This document shows, one piece after another, positions 34,010 through 42,467 of a stretch of DNA of 64,000 nucleotides (position 1 is the stretch's first letter; each line of letters opens with the position of its first letter). A program made the position numbers and the translations under genes. Where the stretch lies: the NCBI GenBank assembly GCA_021825925.1, contig JAKAFP010000001.1:310001-374000 (forward strand). The letters run 5' to 3'. A model generated the notes under the pieces. It was not told where the DNA came from, did no database searches, and worked only from the letters and a program-made list of their open reading frames with translations. This stretch comes from Chloroflexota bacterium (GTDB lineage: Bacteria; Chloroflexota; Anaerolineae; Anaerolineales; Anaerolineaceae).

Positions 34010-34630
34010 TCAGGCTATCAACTTATCCAGTACGGCTTTTGACTGGCTGCGCACGGAGGCATGCAGGCTGGCATTATGGGCGTCCATGGTGACGATCACT
34101 GGCAGATCTTCGACCTTGATCACCCAGATCGCCTCCGGCACTCCAAAATCCAATTTGTAAACCCCGATCACTTCGGTTACCGATTCAGCGATCAAGGCTG
34201 CAGCACCGCCAATGGCGTGGAAATAAACTGCAGGTGCTTCGTGGCAGGCTTTGAGGGTCTTTGGCCCCATGCCGCCTTTGCCGATCACCCCCCGCAGATT
34301 CAGAAATTTGATCACGTCCCCTTGATAAGGTTCTTCGCGTACGCTAGTGGTTGGGCCGGCAGCTACAAAACGATATTGTTTGGTATCCAGCCCAGCCACG
34401 ACCGGGCCGCAGTGATAGATCAATCCGCCATCCAGCAGCGGCTTGAGATGGTTCATGATTTCCAGATCTTCAGGGGTGGCCGGTTTGGTTTTATTGATAA
34501 AAACATCATGGATCCACTTGTGGACGGCATCTCTGCCAGTGATCATCACACCACTCAACAACACCGAGTCGCCAACTTTCAGGTCCTTGATTTCATCAGA
34601 ACTGATGGGAATATTGAGACGTTTTGTCAT
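34010..34630 (-). CDS. Fumarate hydratase class I, beta (C-terminal) subunit
   Basis: The 206-residue subunit matches the beta part of split class I fumarase/L-tartrate dehydratase: GDSVLLSGVMITGRDAVHKW, YHCGPVVAG, RGVIGKGGMGPKT and FHAIGGAAAL. With the alpha subunit (gap of 12 bases) it interconverts fumarate and malate; tartrate dehydration is a close alternative. GGAG precedes the ATG. It ends convergently, 14 bases from the IclR1 gene, with no clear terminator between. Confidence 0.92.
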   Translation of the reverse strand: MTKRLNIPISSDEIKDLKVGDSVLLSGVMITGRDAVHKWIHDVFINKTKPATPEDLEIMNHLKPLLDGGLIYHCGPVVAGLDTKQYRFVAAGPTTSVREEPYQGDVIKFLNLRGVIGKGGMGPKTLKACHEAPAVYFHAIGGAAALIAESVTEVIGVYKLDFGVPEAIWVIKVEDLPVIVTMDAHNASLHASVRSQSKAVLDKLIA

Positions 34631-34642
34631 GATTTCTCCGAT

Positions 34643-35515
34643 CTACTCGTAAACGATCTCGTCGCCTTTGATCACCAGTTTGTGGTGCCGATACGCCCAG
34701 CACATGTATGAGATGGTAACAAAGAATGAAGCGGGCAGGCGGTAGGTGGAAGTGATCTTGGTGCCAAGCACCGTGGCTTTGCCGCCAAAACCCATGGGGC
34801 CGATGCCCATCTCATTGGCTTCAGCAGTGATTCGATCCTCAAGGGCGTTTAGATCGGGATCAGGGTTTTTATCATCCGGTTCACGCAAGAGCACTTCCTT
34901 GGAGGCTATGTAAGAGGTGCCCCGGTCGCCGCCGATGGCGATGCCAAGAAAACCCGGTGCGCAGCCTTCTCCTTGGGCGCGGAAGACCGCATCCAGGGCT
35001 GCCCTTCTGACACCTTCAAGATCGCGACCGGCTTTCAGATCATCGTTGGGGAGTGAATACTGCGCCCCCACATTTTCGCATCCGCCGCCTTTTAAGATCA
35101 GATCCACTGTGAATGCATCGGTTTCTGAAGGCTGAAAATGGATGGAAGGAAAGTATGCATCACCGAGATTGTTGCCGGTGTTCTTGCCGCTGATCGAATC
35201 CACGGCATTCGGCCGCAGGTATGATTTTTTGGTTGCCAGCTCAATTGCGGCACGGATCTGCCTTGTCAGTTCATCTTTATCCATCGAAGCAGGGGCCTGG
35301 ACGAAAAAGATGGGTGTGCCGGTATCCTGGCAGATGGGGGTTGAACTCTTGCGGGTCATGGCCACGTTCTCGAGAATGGTCTCAAGCGCCGCGTATGCCG
35401 CCGAGCCAGGTTCCTCGTTTGCCAGGGCGGTTTTGAGCCGGGTTTCAACCTGGTTTGGAAGGTCGGTCGAGGTGAGGCGAACTAATTCAAGTAATTCCTG
35501 TGTGTAGTCACGCAT
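34643..35515 (-). CDS. Fumarate hydratase class I, alpha (N-terminal) subunit
   Basis: The 290-residue subunit has the three cysteines that hold the [4Fe-4S] cluster: Cys62 (PICQDTG), Cys146 (GGGCENVG) and Cys185 (GCAPGFLG). It is oxygen-sensitive, in line with an anaerobic host. It follows the malic enzyme gene by 7 bases, forming a fumarate-malate-pyruvate route. The TtdA-type tartrate dehydratase cannot be excluded from sequence. Confidence 0.93.
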   Translation of the reverse strand: MRDYTQELLELVRLTSTDLPNQVETRLKTALANEEPGSAAYAALETILENVAMTRKSSTPICQDTGTPIFFVQAPASMDKDELTRQIRAAIELATKKSYLRPNAVDSISGKNTGNNLGDAYFPSIHFQPSETDAFTVDLILKGGGCENVGAQYSLPNDDLKAGRDLEGVRRAALDAVFRAQGEGCAPGFLGIAIGGDRGTSYIASKEVLLREPDDKNPDPDLNALEDRITAEANEMGIGPMGFGGKATVLGTKITSTYRLPASFFVTISYMCWAYRHHKLVIKGDEIVYE

Positions 35516-35522
35516 AATCCCT

Positions 35523-36803
35523 CTACTCTATCTTGAGTCTGTCTTTTAATTGCCGCTCATACTTTTCAAGATCAATTTTGATCCGTGAAACGCCGCTTTC
35601 CATGGCCGCTTTTGCAACAGCCGGGGCTTCCCAAAGACAAACACGGTTATCAAGCGGTTTTGGAACAATATAATCCGGACCAAATTCCAAATGAGTAAGT
35701 CCGTAGGCTTTTAAGACATTGGCCGGTACAGGTTCCTTTGCCAAAGCAGAAAGGGCGTTGCTGGCTGCAATCTTCATCTGATCATTGATCGCACTGGCAC
35801 GCACATCCAGGGCGCCGCGGAAAATAAAAGGAAATCCGAGCACATTGTTAACCTGGTTCGGATAATCTGATCGACCGGTGCCGATCATGGCATCCGGGCA
35901 GGCTTGTTTCGCAAGGTCGAATTTGATCTCGGGGTCAGGGTTGGCCATGGCAAAAATGACGGGAGCCTTGCGCATTCTTTTGATCATTTCTGGGGTGACA
36001 ATGTTGGCAACCGATAATCCCACAAACATATCCGCACCTTCGAGCACTTCTGCCAGTGTGGCAGGGCGCTCTCCCTGGGCAAAAATAGCTTTCTCGGGGA
36101 ACATTTCTTCTTTTCGGCCTTTATAAACCAGGCCCTTTACATCGCACATCCATATGTTTTCTCTCGGTACACCGATTTTCACAAAGTGATTGGCCGACGC
36201 CAACGCAGCAGCCCCGGCACCTGAGAAAACAATTTTGATGTCCTTGATCTTCTTGCTGCTTATTTCCAGCGCATTTAATAAGGCGGCACCCAGAATGATG
36301 GCCGTGCCATGTTGATCATCATGAAAAACTGGAATATCCATTCTGGATTGAAGTTCTCGCTCAATGTAAAAACATTCAGGGGATTTAATGTCCTCAAGGT
36401 TGATCCCGCCAAAGGTTTTTCCGATCAGCTCAACCACCTGGATGACTTTTTCTGGATCATGCGTGTCCACTTCAATGTCAATCGAATCCACGTCGGCAAA
36501 TTTCTTGAAAAGTACACTCTTGCCTTCCATGACGGGTTTGCTTGCCAGCGCACCACGATCGCCCAACCCCAGGATGGCGGTGCCGTTTGAGATGACTGCC
36601 ACCAGGTTGCCCTTGTCGGTGTATTCATAGGCCAGGTCGGGATCTTGTGCAATTTCAAGGACCGGATAGGCAACACCGGGAGTATATGCCAGGCCCAGAT
36701 CCGTTTGAGTATCCAGTGGTTTGGTGGGATTGATGGATATCTTTCCTGGTACTCCATTCATTTTGTGATACTCAAGTGCAGTTTCTTTTGTGATTGGCGG
36801 CAT
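35523..36803 (-). CDS. Malic enzyme (NAD(P)-dependent oxaloacetate-decarboxylating)
   Basis: The 426-residue protein is the short bacterial malic enzyme. YTPGVAYP gives the catalytic Tyr, NLEDIKSPECF and PVFHDDQHGTAI bind metal and substrate, and VFSGAGAAALA is the nucleotide fold. It converts malate to pyruvate and CO2. There is no phosphotransacetylase-like extension. It lies between the esterase and fumarase genes on the same strand, suggesting co-transcription from the promoter region near 37790-37937. Confidence 0.94.
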   Translation of the reverse strand: MPPITKETALEYHKMNGVPGKISINPTKPLDTQTDLGLAYTPGVAYPVLEIAQDPDLAYEYTDKGNLVAVISNGTAILGLGDRGALASKPVMEGKSVLFKKFADVDSIDIEVDTHDPEKVIQVVELIGKTFGGINLEDIKSPECFYIERELQSRMDIPVFHDDQHGTAIILGAALLNALEISSKKIKDIKIVFSGAGAAALASANHFVKIGVPRENIWMCDVKGLVYKGRKEEMFPEKAIFAQGERPATLAEVLEGADMFVGLSVANIVTPEMIKRMRKAPVIFAMANPDPEIKFDLAKQACPDAMIGTGRSDYPNQVNNVLGFPFIFRGALDVRASAINDQMKIAASNALSALAKEPVPANVLKAYGLTHLEFGPDYIVPKPLDNRVCLWEAPAVAKAAMESGVSRIKIDLEKYERQLKDRLKIE

Positions 36804-36865
36804 ATGCGTTCTCCAAAAATGACAAATTTTTAGTGAAATTCATACTCAAACGATCAGAACCTTGA

Positions 36866-37786
36866 TCAAAGGTGTTTGGCGAGAAAATTAAAGGCCATAT
36901 CGCTCAACATGAGCGAATGCCAGGATGGAAACCCATGGTGAAACAATCCGGGTATGATTTCAAGTTGTACCTTTTCTTTGCCAGCTGCTTTGATCAAAGC
37001 CGCGGCAAAATTCTTGGATTGTTCAACCGGAACCACCTGGTCAACCTCGCCGTGGACGATCAAAAACGGTGGAATATCTTTATTAACATAATTTTTTGGG
37101 CTGGCAAATGCCACAAGATCAGGCGCTGTAAGGATGTGCTTACCGATGACCCGTGATTCAGGTGAATCTGGCAGGGAATGATCGGCGACACCCAGACCGC
37201 TTGCCTTAAATTGTTCGTCCATCTGGATAAAATCATCGCTGGGGCCGCACCAGTCAATTACGGCTTGAACTGCACAGTTTGTGTCTGCGTTACCCATCGA
37301 GAGGTCTTCAAGTTCTTTAACAGCTGCGGTGGTGCCCAAAAGAGAGACAAGATGTGCACCGGCCGAGGCTCCCCATGCGGCGATCCTGTTGCCATCCAGT
37401 TTATATTGTGCTGCGTTTTTTCTGATAAAACGGATCGCAGCTTTGCAATCAAAGATCTGACTTGGGAAAACAGCTTCTCCGCTTAACCGGTAATCCACAC
37501 AGGCTACGGCATACCCTTTTTCAAGTCCACGCAGCATGGGTTCGTGCTGGTCATCGTCTTTTGCCCCAAACATCCAGGCACCGCCGTGAAATACACAAAT
37601 CACCGGAAACGGCCCATCTCCTTTTTCAGGTAGATAGAGATCCAGTTTTTGGGTGGGTGATTGGTTGGCATAGGCGATATCCAGGAATTTTCGTTTGAGA
37701 TGATTTGTGATCATCTTGGGCGGAATTCCAACCCGGTTTGGGCTGATCGCCTGCTGTTTATTTTGGGATTGCATTTGGGTTGTCAT
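36866..37786 (-). CDS. Alpha/beta hydrolase (esterase), paralogue 1
   Basis: The 306-residue esterase has the oxyanion motif HGGAW (67-71), the nucleophile elbow GASAG with Ser141, a catalytic Asp near [10 protein letters not shown] and His near GLFHHGF. This is the hormone-sensitive-lipase/feruloyl-esterase-like fold. The ATG at 37786 follows GAGGA. It is clearly paralogous to the esterases at 49468 and 54268 (shared LDIYLPE-GxGPFP and [10 protein letters not shown] segments). Placed upstream of malic enzyme and fumarase, it may release a C4 acid or related hydroxy acid from an ester; this is inference. Confidence 0.88.
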   Translation of the reverse strand: MTTQMQSQNKQQAISPNRVGIPPKMITNHLKRKFLDIAYANQSPTQKLDLYLPEKGDGPFPVICVFHGGAWMFGAKDDDQHEPMLRGLEKGYAVACVDYRLSGEAVFPSQIFDCKAAIRFIRKNAAQYKLDGNRIAAWGASAGAHLVSLLGTTAAVKELEDLSMGNADTNCAVQAVIDWCGPSDDFIQMDEQFKASGLGVADHSLPDSPESRVIGKHILTAPDLVAFASPKNYVNKDIPPFLIVHGEVDQVVPVEQSKNFAAALIKAAGKEKVQLEIIPGLFHHGFPSWHSLMLSDMAFNFLAKHL

Positions 37787-37952
37787 AAGATCCTCAGCGA
37801 TAATGAAGGATGATTGCCAGGAGAAAAATTTTCCATAATCTGTTAACAATACTATAAGCTTATTGGTTTTTGCAAGGTAAAAAATTCCAAATTGGTATAA
37901 AATCAAACATTGGTATTGGTGGTTCTAAAAATATTTTATGGCAGGTTTCGAC
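37787..37952. promoter_or_regulatory. Divergent control region with four ATTGGT repeats
   Basis: ATTGGT occurs at 37862, 37891, 37909 and 37915 on the + strand between the divergent esterase 1 and IclR2 genes. CCAAATTGG (37888-37896) is palindromic. These are candidate binding sites for IclR2; no consensus promoter is obvious. Confidence 0.4.
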
Positions 37953-38735
37953 ATGAGAGATCAGACTGAGTACAACGTCCGAGCGGTGGAAAGAGCATTG
38001 CAGATTTTGAATTCCTTTGATGATGAGAATCCCGAACGCGGGATCTCTGAGATTTCTGAGGCGATCGGACTCCACAAAGCCACTACCCACCGGATTTTGA
38101 CGACTATGCTCAATATGGGATTCATCGAACGAACTGCCGATGGACAAAAATACCGCCTTGGAAATCAGATGATTGACCTTGGTTTTAAGGTGCTGCGGCG
38201 CATGGACCTTCGCCGGGAATCCATTCCATTAATGCGGAAGTTCATTGAAGAATGGGATGAAGCCATTGACCTCAGCGTATTTCAAGACAAGCAGGTGCTT
38301 TATGTTGAGGTGCTGCAAAGCCATCAAACCTTAACCATCGCAGCCACCGTTGGGCAAAGGCTGCCTGCCCACTGCACCGCCACCGGTAAATTGTTCCTGG
38401 CAAATGCCTCAGAAAAAGATTTGCAGATCGTTCTCGGCAATCCACTGCAGGCATATACAAAGAACACCCTGGTCACACAAGAAAAACTGCTTCAGGAACT
38501 CGCCCGGATCAAAGAAATGGGGTATGCGTTTGACCGAGAAGAGTATGAAGAGGGCATTCGGGCTGTGGCGGCGCCCATTCGAAATTATACTGGCGTGGTG
38601 ATCGCTGCGATCAGCGTTCCAGCCCCCGTTGGAAGAATGTCTGACGAGAGAATGGAAAAGATTTCCAGATCCATCTGCGAATATGCAGTAATGATCTCTC
38701 GTCGTCTGGGATGGAACGGCGGCGCATCAAGGTAG
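37953..38735 (+). CDS. IclR family transcriptional regulator (IclR2)
   Basis: The 260-residue protein has an HTH (VRAVERALQILNSF, then LHKATTHRILTTML) and an IclR effector domain (GQRLPAHCTATGKLFLA, YAFDREEYEEGIRAVAAPI). An ATG at 37938 gives five more residues but has no ribosome site; the ATG at 37953 has AGG eight bases upstream. It is divergent from the esterase/malic enzyme/fumarase operon, its likely target. It is similar in layout to IclR1 but the surrounding DNA lacks the three-part operator, so the two probably regulate different sets. Confidence 0.9.
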   Translation: MRDQTEYNVRAVERALQILNSFDDENPERGISEISEAIGLHKATTHRILTTMLNMGFIERTADGQKYRLGNQMIDLGFKVLRRMDLRRESIPLMRKFIEEWDEAIDLSVFQDKQVLYVEVLQSHQTLTIAATVGQRLPAHCTATGKLFLANASEKDLQIVLGNPLQAYTKNTLVTQEKLLQELARIKEMGYAFDREEYEEGIRAVAAPIRNYTGVVIAAISVPAPVGRMSDERMEKISRSICEYAVMISRRLGWNGGASR

Positions 38736-38796
38736 ATCTGCCAGATTTATTAAAGTACTGTTTTTCGATCAATATCCCAATTGACACCCATATTGG

Positions 38797-39903
38797 CTAA
38801 AACGGAAAATTGTAATTATCCAATTTAAGCGCCTGAATAAGATACTTGATGTCTTTTTGCAGATTTTGGTTAACTTCGATCCCTTTGAGTCTGGTTACCG
38901 AGAGCATATCAAATTCTTTTTCACCGGCGGTGTAAATGCGCGTTTGCCCCGGGACTTTCTTCGAATTGCGTAAATCTCTCAATATCTGACCTGTGATGGC
39001 TTTGAAATCATCCAGGGTTGTAAAACTTTCAATGTTGATCGCCATAAAAAAGTGACCAAGCCTGAAGGGCTGCGGAGAACCGTCAGGTGCCACGCCGGAA
39101 AGGGCTTGCATGAAGACACCTGATTGCAGCGCGGTTGAGAAAATTTCGACCATGGTTCCCAACCCGTAACCTTTATAACCTGCCATCAGTTCACCAGGGC
39201 CTCCCAAGGGTAAGAAGGAGGCTTTTCTTTTTTCCAAGGCATCCAGGGCTTTCTTTGAATCGGTCATTAACTGCCCGTTTTCATCCATCACCCAGCCTTC
39301 GGGAAGGGGTTTTTCAGCGCGGTTGTAAACTTCAATTTTTCCTCTTTGGGTGATGGGGGTCGCTCCATCATACAAGAAGGGGATCGGTTCGTCAGTGGGG
39401 GCACCAAAGGCGATGGGATTGGTTCCCAACATACCCTCTGCACCAAACGTGGGTGAAACGGAGGGGCGTGCGTTGGTGAACGCCATGCCGACCATATTTT
39501 GTTGAACAGCCATGAGGGGATAGTAACCAGCGATGCCGAAATGTGTTGAATTTCTGACAGCCACCGACCCCATGCCGTATTCTCTGGCTTTATCAATGGC
39601 CATCTGCATGGCTCGTTTGGCGATGACCATGCCCATGCCGTGATGTCCGTCAACAACCGCGGTGGTGGGACCGTTCTTGACGACTTCGAATTCGGTGACC
39701 ACCTGATGCTGTCCGGCTTGGATCCGGTCATAGTAATACTTTAAACGACCAATACCGTGGGATTCGATCCCTCTTTTGTCTGATTCGATGATCACATCTG
39801 CACAGACTTCTGCGTCCGCAGTAGGGACGCCGCATTTCAACAGGACGTCATTAATAAAACTTTTCAAAGTGTCCACGGGGATAAAAACGGATTCTTGTGC
39901 CAT
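38797..39903 (-). CDS. Malate/L-lactate/sulfolactate-type dehydrogenase (Ldh family)
   Basis: The 368-residue NAD(P)-dependent oxidoreductase of the Ldh_2 family shows SDKRGIESHGIGRLKYY with the catalytic His, RNSTHFGIAGYYPLMA, GTNPIAFGAP and KGYGLGTMVEIF. Members oxidise 2-hydroxy acids such as malate, lactate, sulfolactate or ureidoglycolate. GGAGG precedes the ATG at 39903. Its promoter carries the three-part operator (site F), divergent from site B of the cupin operon. A 2-hydroxy-acid intermediate of the same pathway is therefore likely. Confidence 0.9.
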   Translation of the reverse strand: MAQESVFIPVDTLKSFINDVLLKCGVPTADAEVCADVIIESDKRGIESHGIGRLKYYYDRIQAGQHQVVTEFEVVKNGPTTAVVDGHHGMGMVIAKRAMQMAIDKAREYGMGSVAVRNSTHFGIAGYYPLMAVQQNMVGMAFTNARPSVSPTFGAEGMLGTNPIAFGAPTDEPIPFLYDGATPITQRGKIEVYNRAEKPLPEGWVMDENGQLMTDSKKALDALEKRKASFLPLGGPGELMAGYKGYGLGTMVEIFSTALQSGVFMQALSGVAPDGSPQPFRLGHFFMAINIESFTTLDDFKAITGQILRDLRNSKKVPGQTRIYTAGEKEFDMLSVTRLKGIEVNQNLQKDIKYLIQALKLDNYNFPF

Positions 39904-39921
39904 GTTGCCTCCGGAAGTCAA

Positions 39922-39948
39922 GTATCAACAGGTGAAATACAGTTTCAC
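39922..39948. promoter_or_regulatory. Three-part IclR-type operator, site F
   Basis: Read on the minus strand: GTGAAAC (39948-39942), ATTTCAC (39938-39932) and TTGATAC (39928-39922), with spacers TGT and CTG. It starts 5 bases after the Ldh -10 box. Confidence 0.65.
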
Positions 39949-39953
39949 ATAAT

Positions 39954-39982
39954 AGAATATCATTCAGTTGATAAGAAGTCAA
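39954..39982 (-). promoter_or_regulatory. Promoter of the Ldh-family gene
   Basis: Minus strand TTGACT (39982-39977), 17-bp spacer, TATTCT (39959-39954), then operator site F. Confidence 0.65.
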
Positions 39983-40018
39983 GAGCAACGGTAAATAAGT
40001 TTTATTGAATGAAAGTAG

Positions 40019-40047
40019 TTGACATCAGCTGAAAAGGTTGCTATACT
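40019..40047 (+). promoter_or_regulatory. Promoter of the cupin/creatininase operon
   Basis: TTGACA (40019-40024), 17-bp spacer and TATACT (40042-40047) make a near-consensus promoter, with operator site B starting 5 bases downstream. Confidence 0.75.
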
Positions 40048-40052
40048 GATTA

Positions 40053-40079
40053 ACGAAACAGTGTTTCATAGAGTGAAAC
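40053..40079. promoter_or_regulatory. Three-part IclR-type operator, site B
   Basis: Half-sites ACGAAAC (40053-40059), GTTTCAT (40063-40069) and GTGAAAC (40073-40079), spacers AGT and AGA. TGTTTCA and TGAAACA inside it (40062-40068, 40074-40080) form a perfect palindrome around TAGAG. Confidence 0.7.
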
Positions 40080-40110
40080 AATCAAATATTTCCTTGAGGT
40101 CTATAAACCA

Positions 40111-40473
40111 ATGGCAAATGTACCGTTCGTTAAAGCATCGGATGTAAAAGGTGAATTTCGAGAACCTCCTCGAACCTCCAAGCTTCTCCTTGCTCCCAAG
40201 TTTGGCGGCGTGGAAAAAGTTTCCATGGGGATGAATATCACCGAAGTGGGTAGCATGATCCCCGATCATGTTCACGAAAGTTCAGAAGAAGTTCTCTTCT
40301 TGATCAGTGGACATGCGAAGATCGTTATTGAAGGCCAGGGTGAGTGGGAAATTGGTCCAGAGACGGCATTTTATTCTCCGATCGGCGTGAAACATCGTGT
40401 GGAAAACATCGGCGATGAGCCCCTCAGAATTGTCTGGGTCTACAGCCCGCCATTACCGGCGCATTGTAGTTAA
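40111..40473 (+). CDS. Small cupin-domain protein
   Basis: The 120-residue single cupin has the motif-1 pattern DHVHESSEEVLFLISGHAKI and motif 2 SPIGVKHRVENIGDEPL, with two His in the first motif and one in the second for metal binding. Such small cupins act as isomerases, dioxygenases or sugar/keto-acid binding proteins. It is the first gene after a strong promoter with the three-part operator. The exact function cannot be assigned. Confidence 0.85.
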   Translation: MANVPFVKASDVKGEFREPPRTSKLLLAPKFGGVEKVSMGMNITEVGSMIPDHVHESSEEVLFLISGHAKIVIEGQGEWEIGPETAFYSPIGVKHRVENIGDEPLRIVWVYSPPLPAHCS

Positions 40474-40505
40474 TCTCTGCAAAATATTTTAAGAAGGAGA
40501 ATGAA

Positions 40506-41423
40506 ATGATTTTTCAAGAGACACGTGATTATTTGAAGAAGATCGGTATGCCAGAAGGTGATCTCTGGGATTTACCCTCATCCACTCTACGGTTCCCTGA
40601 TGGTGCTGCCTTCCGTATCGAAGTGCCCACCATCAATTCTGCTGACGCTGTCGCCGCTTTATTGGATCAGGCGACCAAGAATAATATTGTCATCAATCGT
40701 GTGACCGAAACCTATGGTATGTTCCGCCATACCCGTGATGAGATTAAACAGTACTGCAAATTATGCCATGACTATGGTGCGGAACTGCTGCTTTCCACCG
40801 GACCGCGCGCCACATACGATACCGGTGCAACCGTGCTTTCTGAGCAGGGTGTTCGTATCAGTTATCGCTTGCGCGGCATGGAACAGATGGTGCGTGCAGT
40901 TGAAGATATCAAACGCGGCTACGACCTCGGCGTCCGTGGATTCCTGATCTATGACGAAGGCATGCTCTGGTTGGTTGGCAAGATGCGCGCCGAAGGTGCC
41001 CTTCCCAAAGACATGATTTTCAAAACCTCAGCTCATCTTGGACAGTGCAATCCCTGTTCCTTGAAACTTCTCGAAACCCTTGGTGCTGACAGTATCAATC
41101 CGGTTCGTGATCTACAGCTTCCCATGATTGCTGCACTGCGTGCTGCGATCAAAACACCACTGGATGTCCACACGGATAATCCCCCTGGTTCCGGCGGCTT
41201 CATCCGCACTTACGAAGCTCCTGAGATCGTAAGGTTAGCTGCCCCTGTCCACTGTAAAACAGGCAACTCGGTTGTTGCTGCCCACGGCCAGATCACTTCT
41301 GCCAGCGATGGCAAGAAAATGGCTGACCAGGCTACCATCATTGTCGAAATGTTGAACACTTACTATCCTGATCTTAAACAAAGCCCCAAGGGTTCCAAAG
41401 ACCTTCACCTTCCGCAGGTTTAG
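40506..41423 (+). CDS. U32-peptidase-like TIM-barrel protein, function unknown
   Basis: The 305-residue protein is annotated here by general resemblance only. Alternating hydrophobic strands (VINRVTETYGMF, ELLLSTGPRA, GFLIYDEGML, SINPVRDLQL, PLDVHTDNPPG) give a TIM-barrel pattern, similar to proteins labelled U32-family peptidases. Conserved-looking acidic and His residues (DVHTDN, TSAHLGQCNPC) could bind metal or substrate. AAGGAG precedes the ATG. It is fixed between a cupin and a creatininase-family enzyme, suggesting a metabolic enzyme and not a protease. Confidence 0.6.
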   Translation: MIFQETRDYLKKIGMPEGDLWDLPSSTLRFPDGAAFRIEVPTINSADAVAALLDQATKNNIVINRVTETYGMFRHTRDEIKQYCKLCHDYGAELLLSTGPRATYDTGATVLSEQGVRISYRLRGMEQMVRAVEDIKRGYDLGVRGFLIYDEGMLWLVGKMRAEGALPKDMIFKTSAHLGQCNPCSLKLLETLGADSINPVRDLQLPMIAALRAAIKTPLDVHTDNPPGSGGFIRTYEAPEIVRLAAPVHCKTGNSVVAAHGQITSASDGKKMADQATIIVEMLNTYYPDLKQSPKGSKDLHLPQV

Positions 41424-41466
41424 TGGTTTGTAATAAATGAAAGAAAAACTTCGAAAGGAGAAGAAA

Positions 41467-42432
41467 ATGGGTGAATGGCAATTTCCACCTGATGGTGGAC
41501 GAATGGAAAGACCGGAAGGCCTGTATCTGCAAACGATGAATATGACGCAGATCAATGCACGTTTGAAGAAAAATGATCTGATCATTATTCCAGTCGGCAG
41601 TACAGAATGCCACGGCGCCGCTCAACCATTGGGAGAAGACACTTTTTTGGTAACCCGCATGGCTGAACAGGTTGCCTTGAAAACCGGTTGTACGATCGCT
41701 GAACCTGTCTGGTATGGATCGCATCCGTATAACCACCTGGGAATGCCCGGTACGGTCGTTGTTCCTGAAGATGCCTTTTTGGCAAATCTGCGCGCCATTA
41801 TCGCCGGCCTATGGAACATGGGTTTTCGCAAACAGATCTTCTTAAATGGTCACGGTCAAGAAGAAGTCATTCCGTTGGCGCTGCACCAATGGGCCAAGAA
41901 ATACCAGGTTCCCAGTTTGTTGATCTCACTCCACTGGCCAACGGTGATTCATGACTTTTTGAAGGACAAAGCTCACGGCGGTCCGTTCGAGACAGCCTTC
42001 CAGCATGCCTGTGAAGTTGAGGCCTCATACTCGCTGGCGCTCTTTCCGGAATTCATGGATATGAGCCTGGCCGTGGATACCAAGCCGGAAGGCTTTTTAC
42101 CACCCGGACATGTGGATAAAGGCGGCGAGGTTTATCACGCCCCCATCAAAGGACATGAACATGTGGGGCTGGGCGGTATCGAAGTGTTGGTTTATCCGGA
42201 GGGAGTCATTGGACGGCCAACTTTGGCGGATGCAGAGAAAGCCAAACCCGGTCTGGATGCACTGCTTGATTACATGGTGCGTTTGATCGGTGACATCATG
42301 ACCAAATTCCCGGCTGGAGAATTGCCCCCCACTGATAAGACCACCATGCGCGACGCGGCTGAAATTGATGCCCTCTTAAAGGGTCCATTAAACGGCGGCA
42401 AGCATATTTATACCGTCGCGTATCCGCCATAG
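41467..42432 (+). CDS. Creatininase-family amidohydrolase, possibly 3-dehydro-scyllo-inosose hydrolase-like
   Basis: The 321-residue protein has the creatininase metal site: PVGSTECHG, GEDTFLVTRMA, MPGTVVVPEDAF, NGHGQEEVIP and ACEVEASYSL. The N-terminus (WQFPPDGGRMERPEGLY) and the C-terminal GHVDKGGEVYHAP and YPEGVIGRPTLADAEKA segments resemble my recollection of inosose-ring hydrolases (IolN type) better than creatinine amidohydrolase. The reaction would be hydrolytic opening of a cyclic ketone or lactam. AAAGGAG selects the ATG at 41467. The specific activity is an inference. Confidence 0.8.
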   Translation: MGEWQFPPDGGRMERPEGLYLQTMNMTQINARLKKNDLIIIPVGSTECHGAAQPLGEDTFLVTRMAEQVALKTGCTIAEPVWYGSHPYNHLGMPGTVVVPEDAFLANLRAIIAGLWNMGFRKQIFLNGHGQEEVIPLALHQWAKKYQVPSLLISLHWPTVIHDFLKDKAHGGPFETAFQHACEVEASYSLALFPEFMDMSLAVDTKPEGFLPPGHVDKGGEVYHAPIKGHEHVGLGGIEVLVYPEGVIGRPTLADAEKAKPGLDALLDYMVRLIGDIMTKFPAGELPPTDKTTMRDAAEIDALLKGPLNGGKHIYTVAYPP

Positions 42433-42467
42433 ATCGGCACTTTTTCTAGAGAAAACAGACCCTATCA

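Noticed and set aside
34061..34711. 216-codon plus-strand frame opposite the fumarase beta subunit
   Set aside because: Shadow of the minus-strand gene, which has all family motifs.
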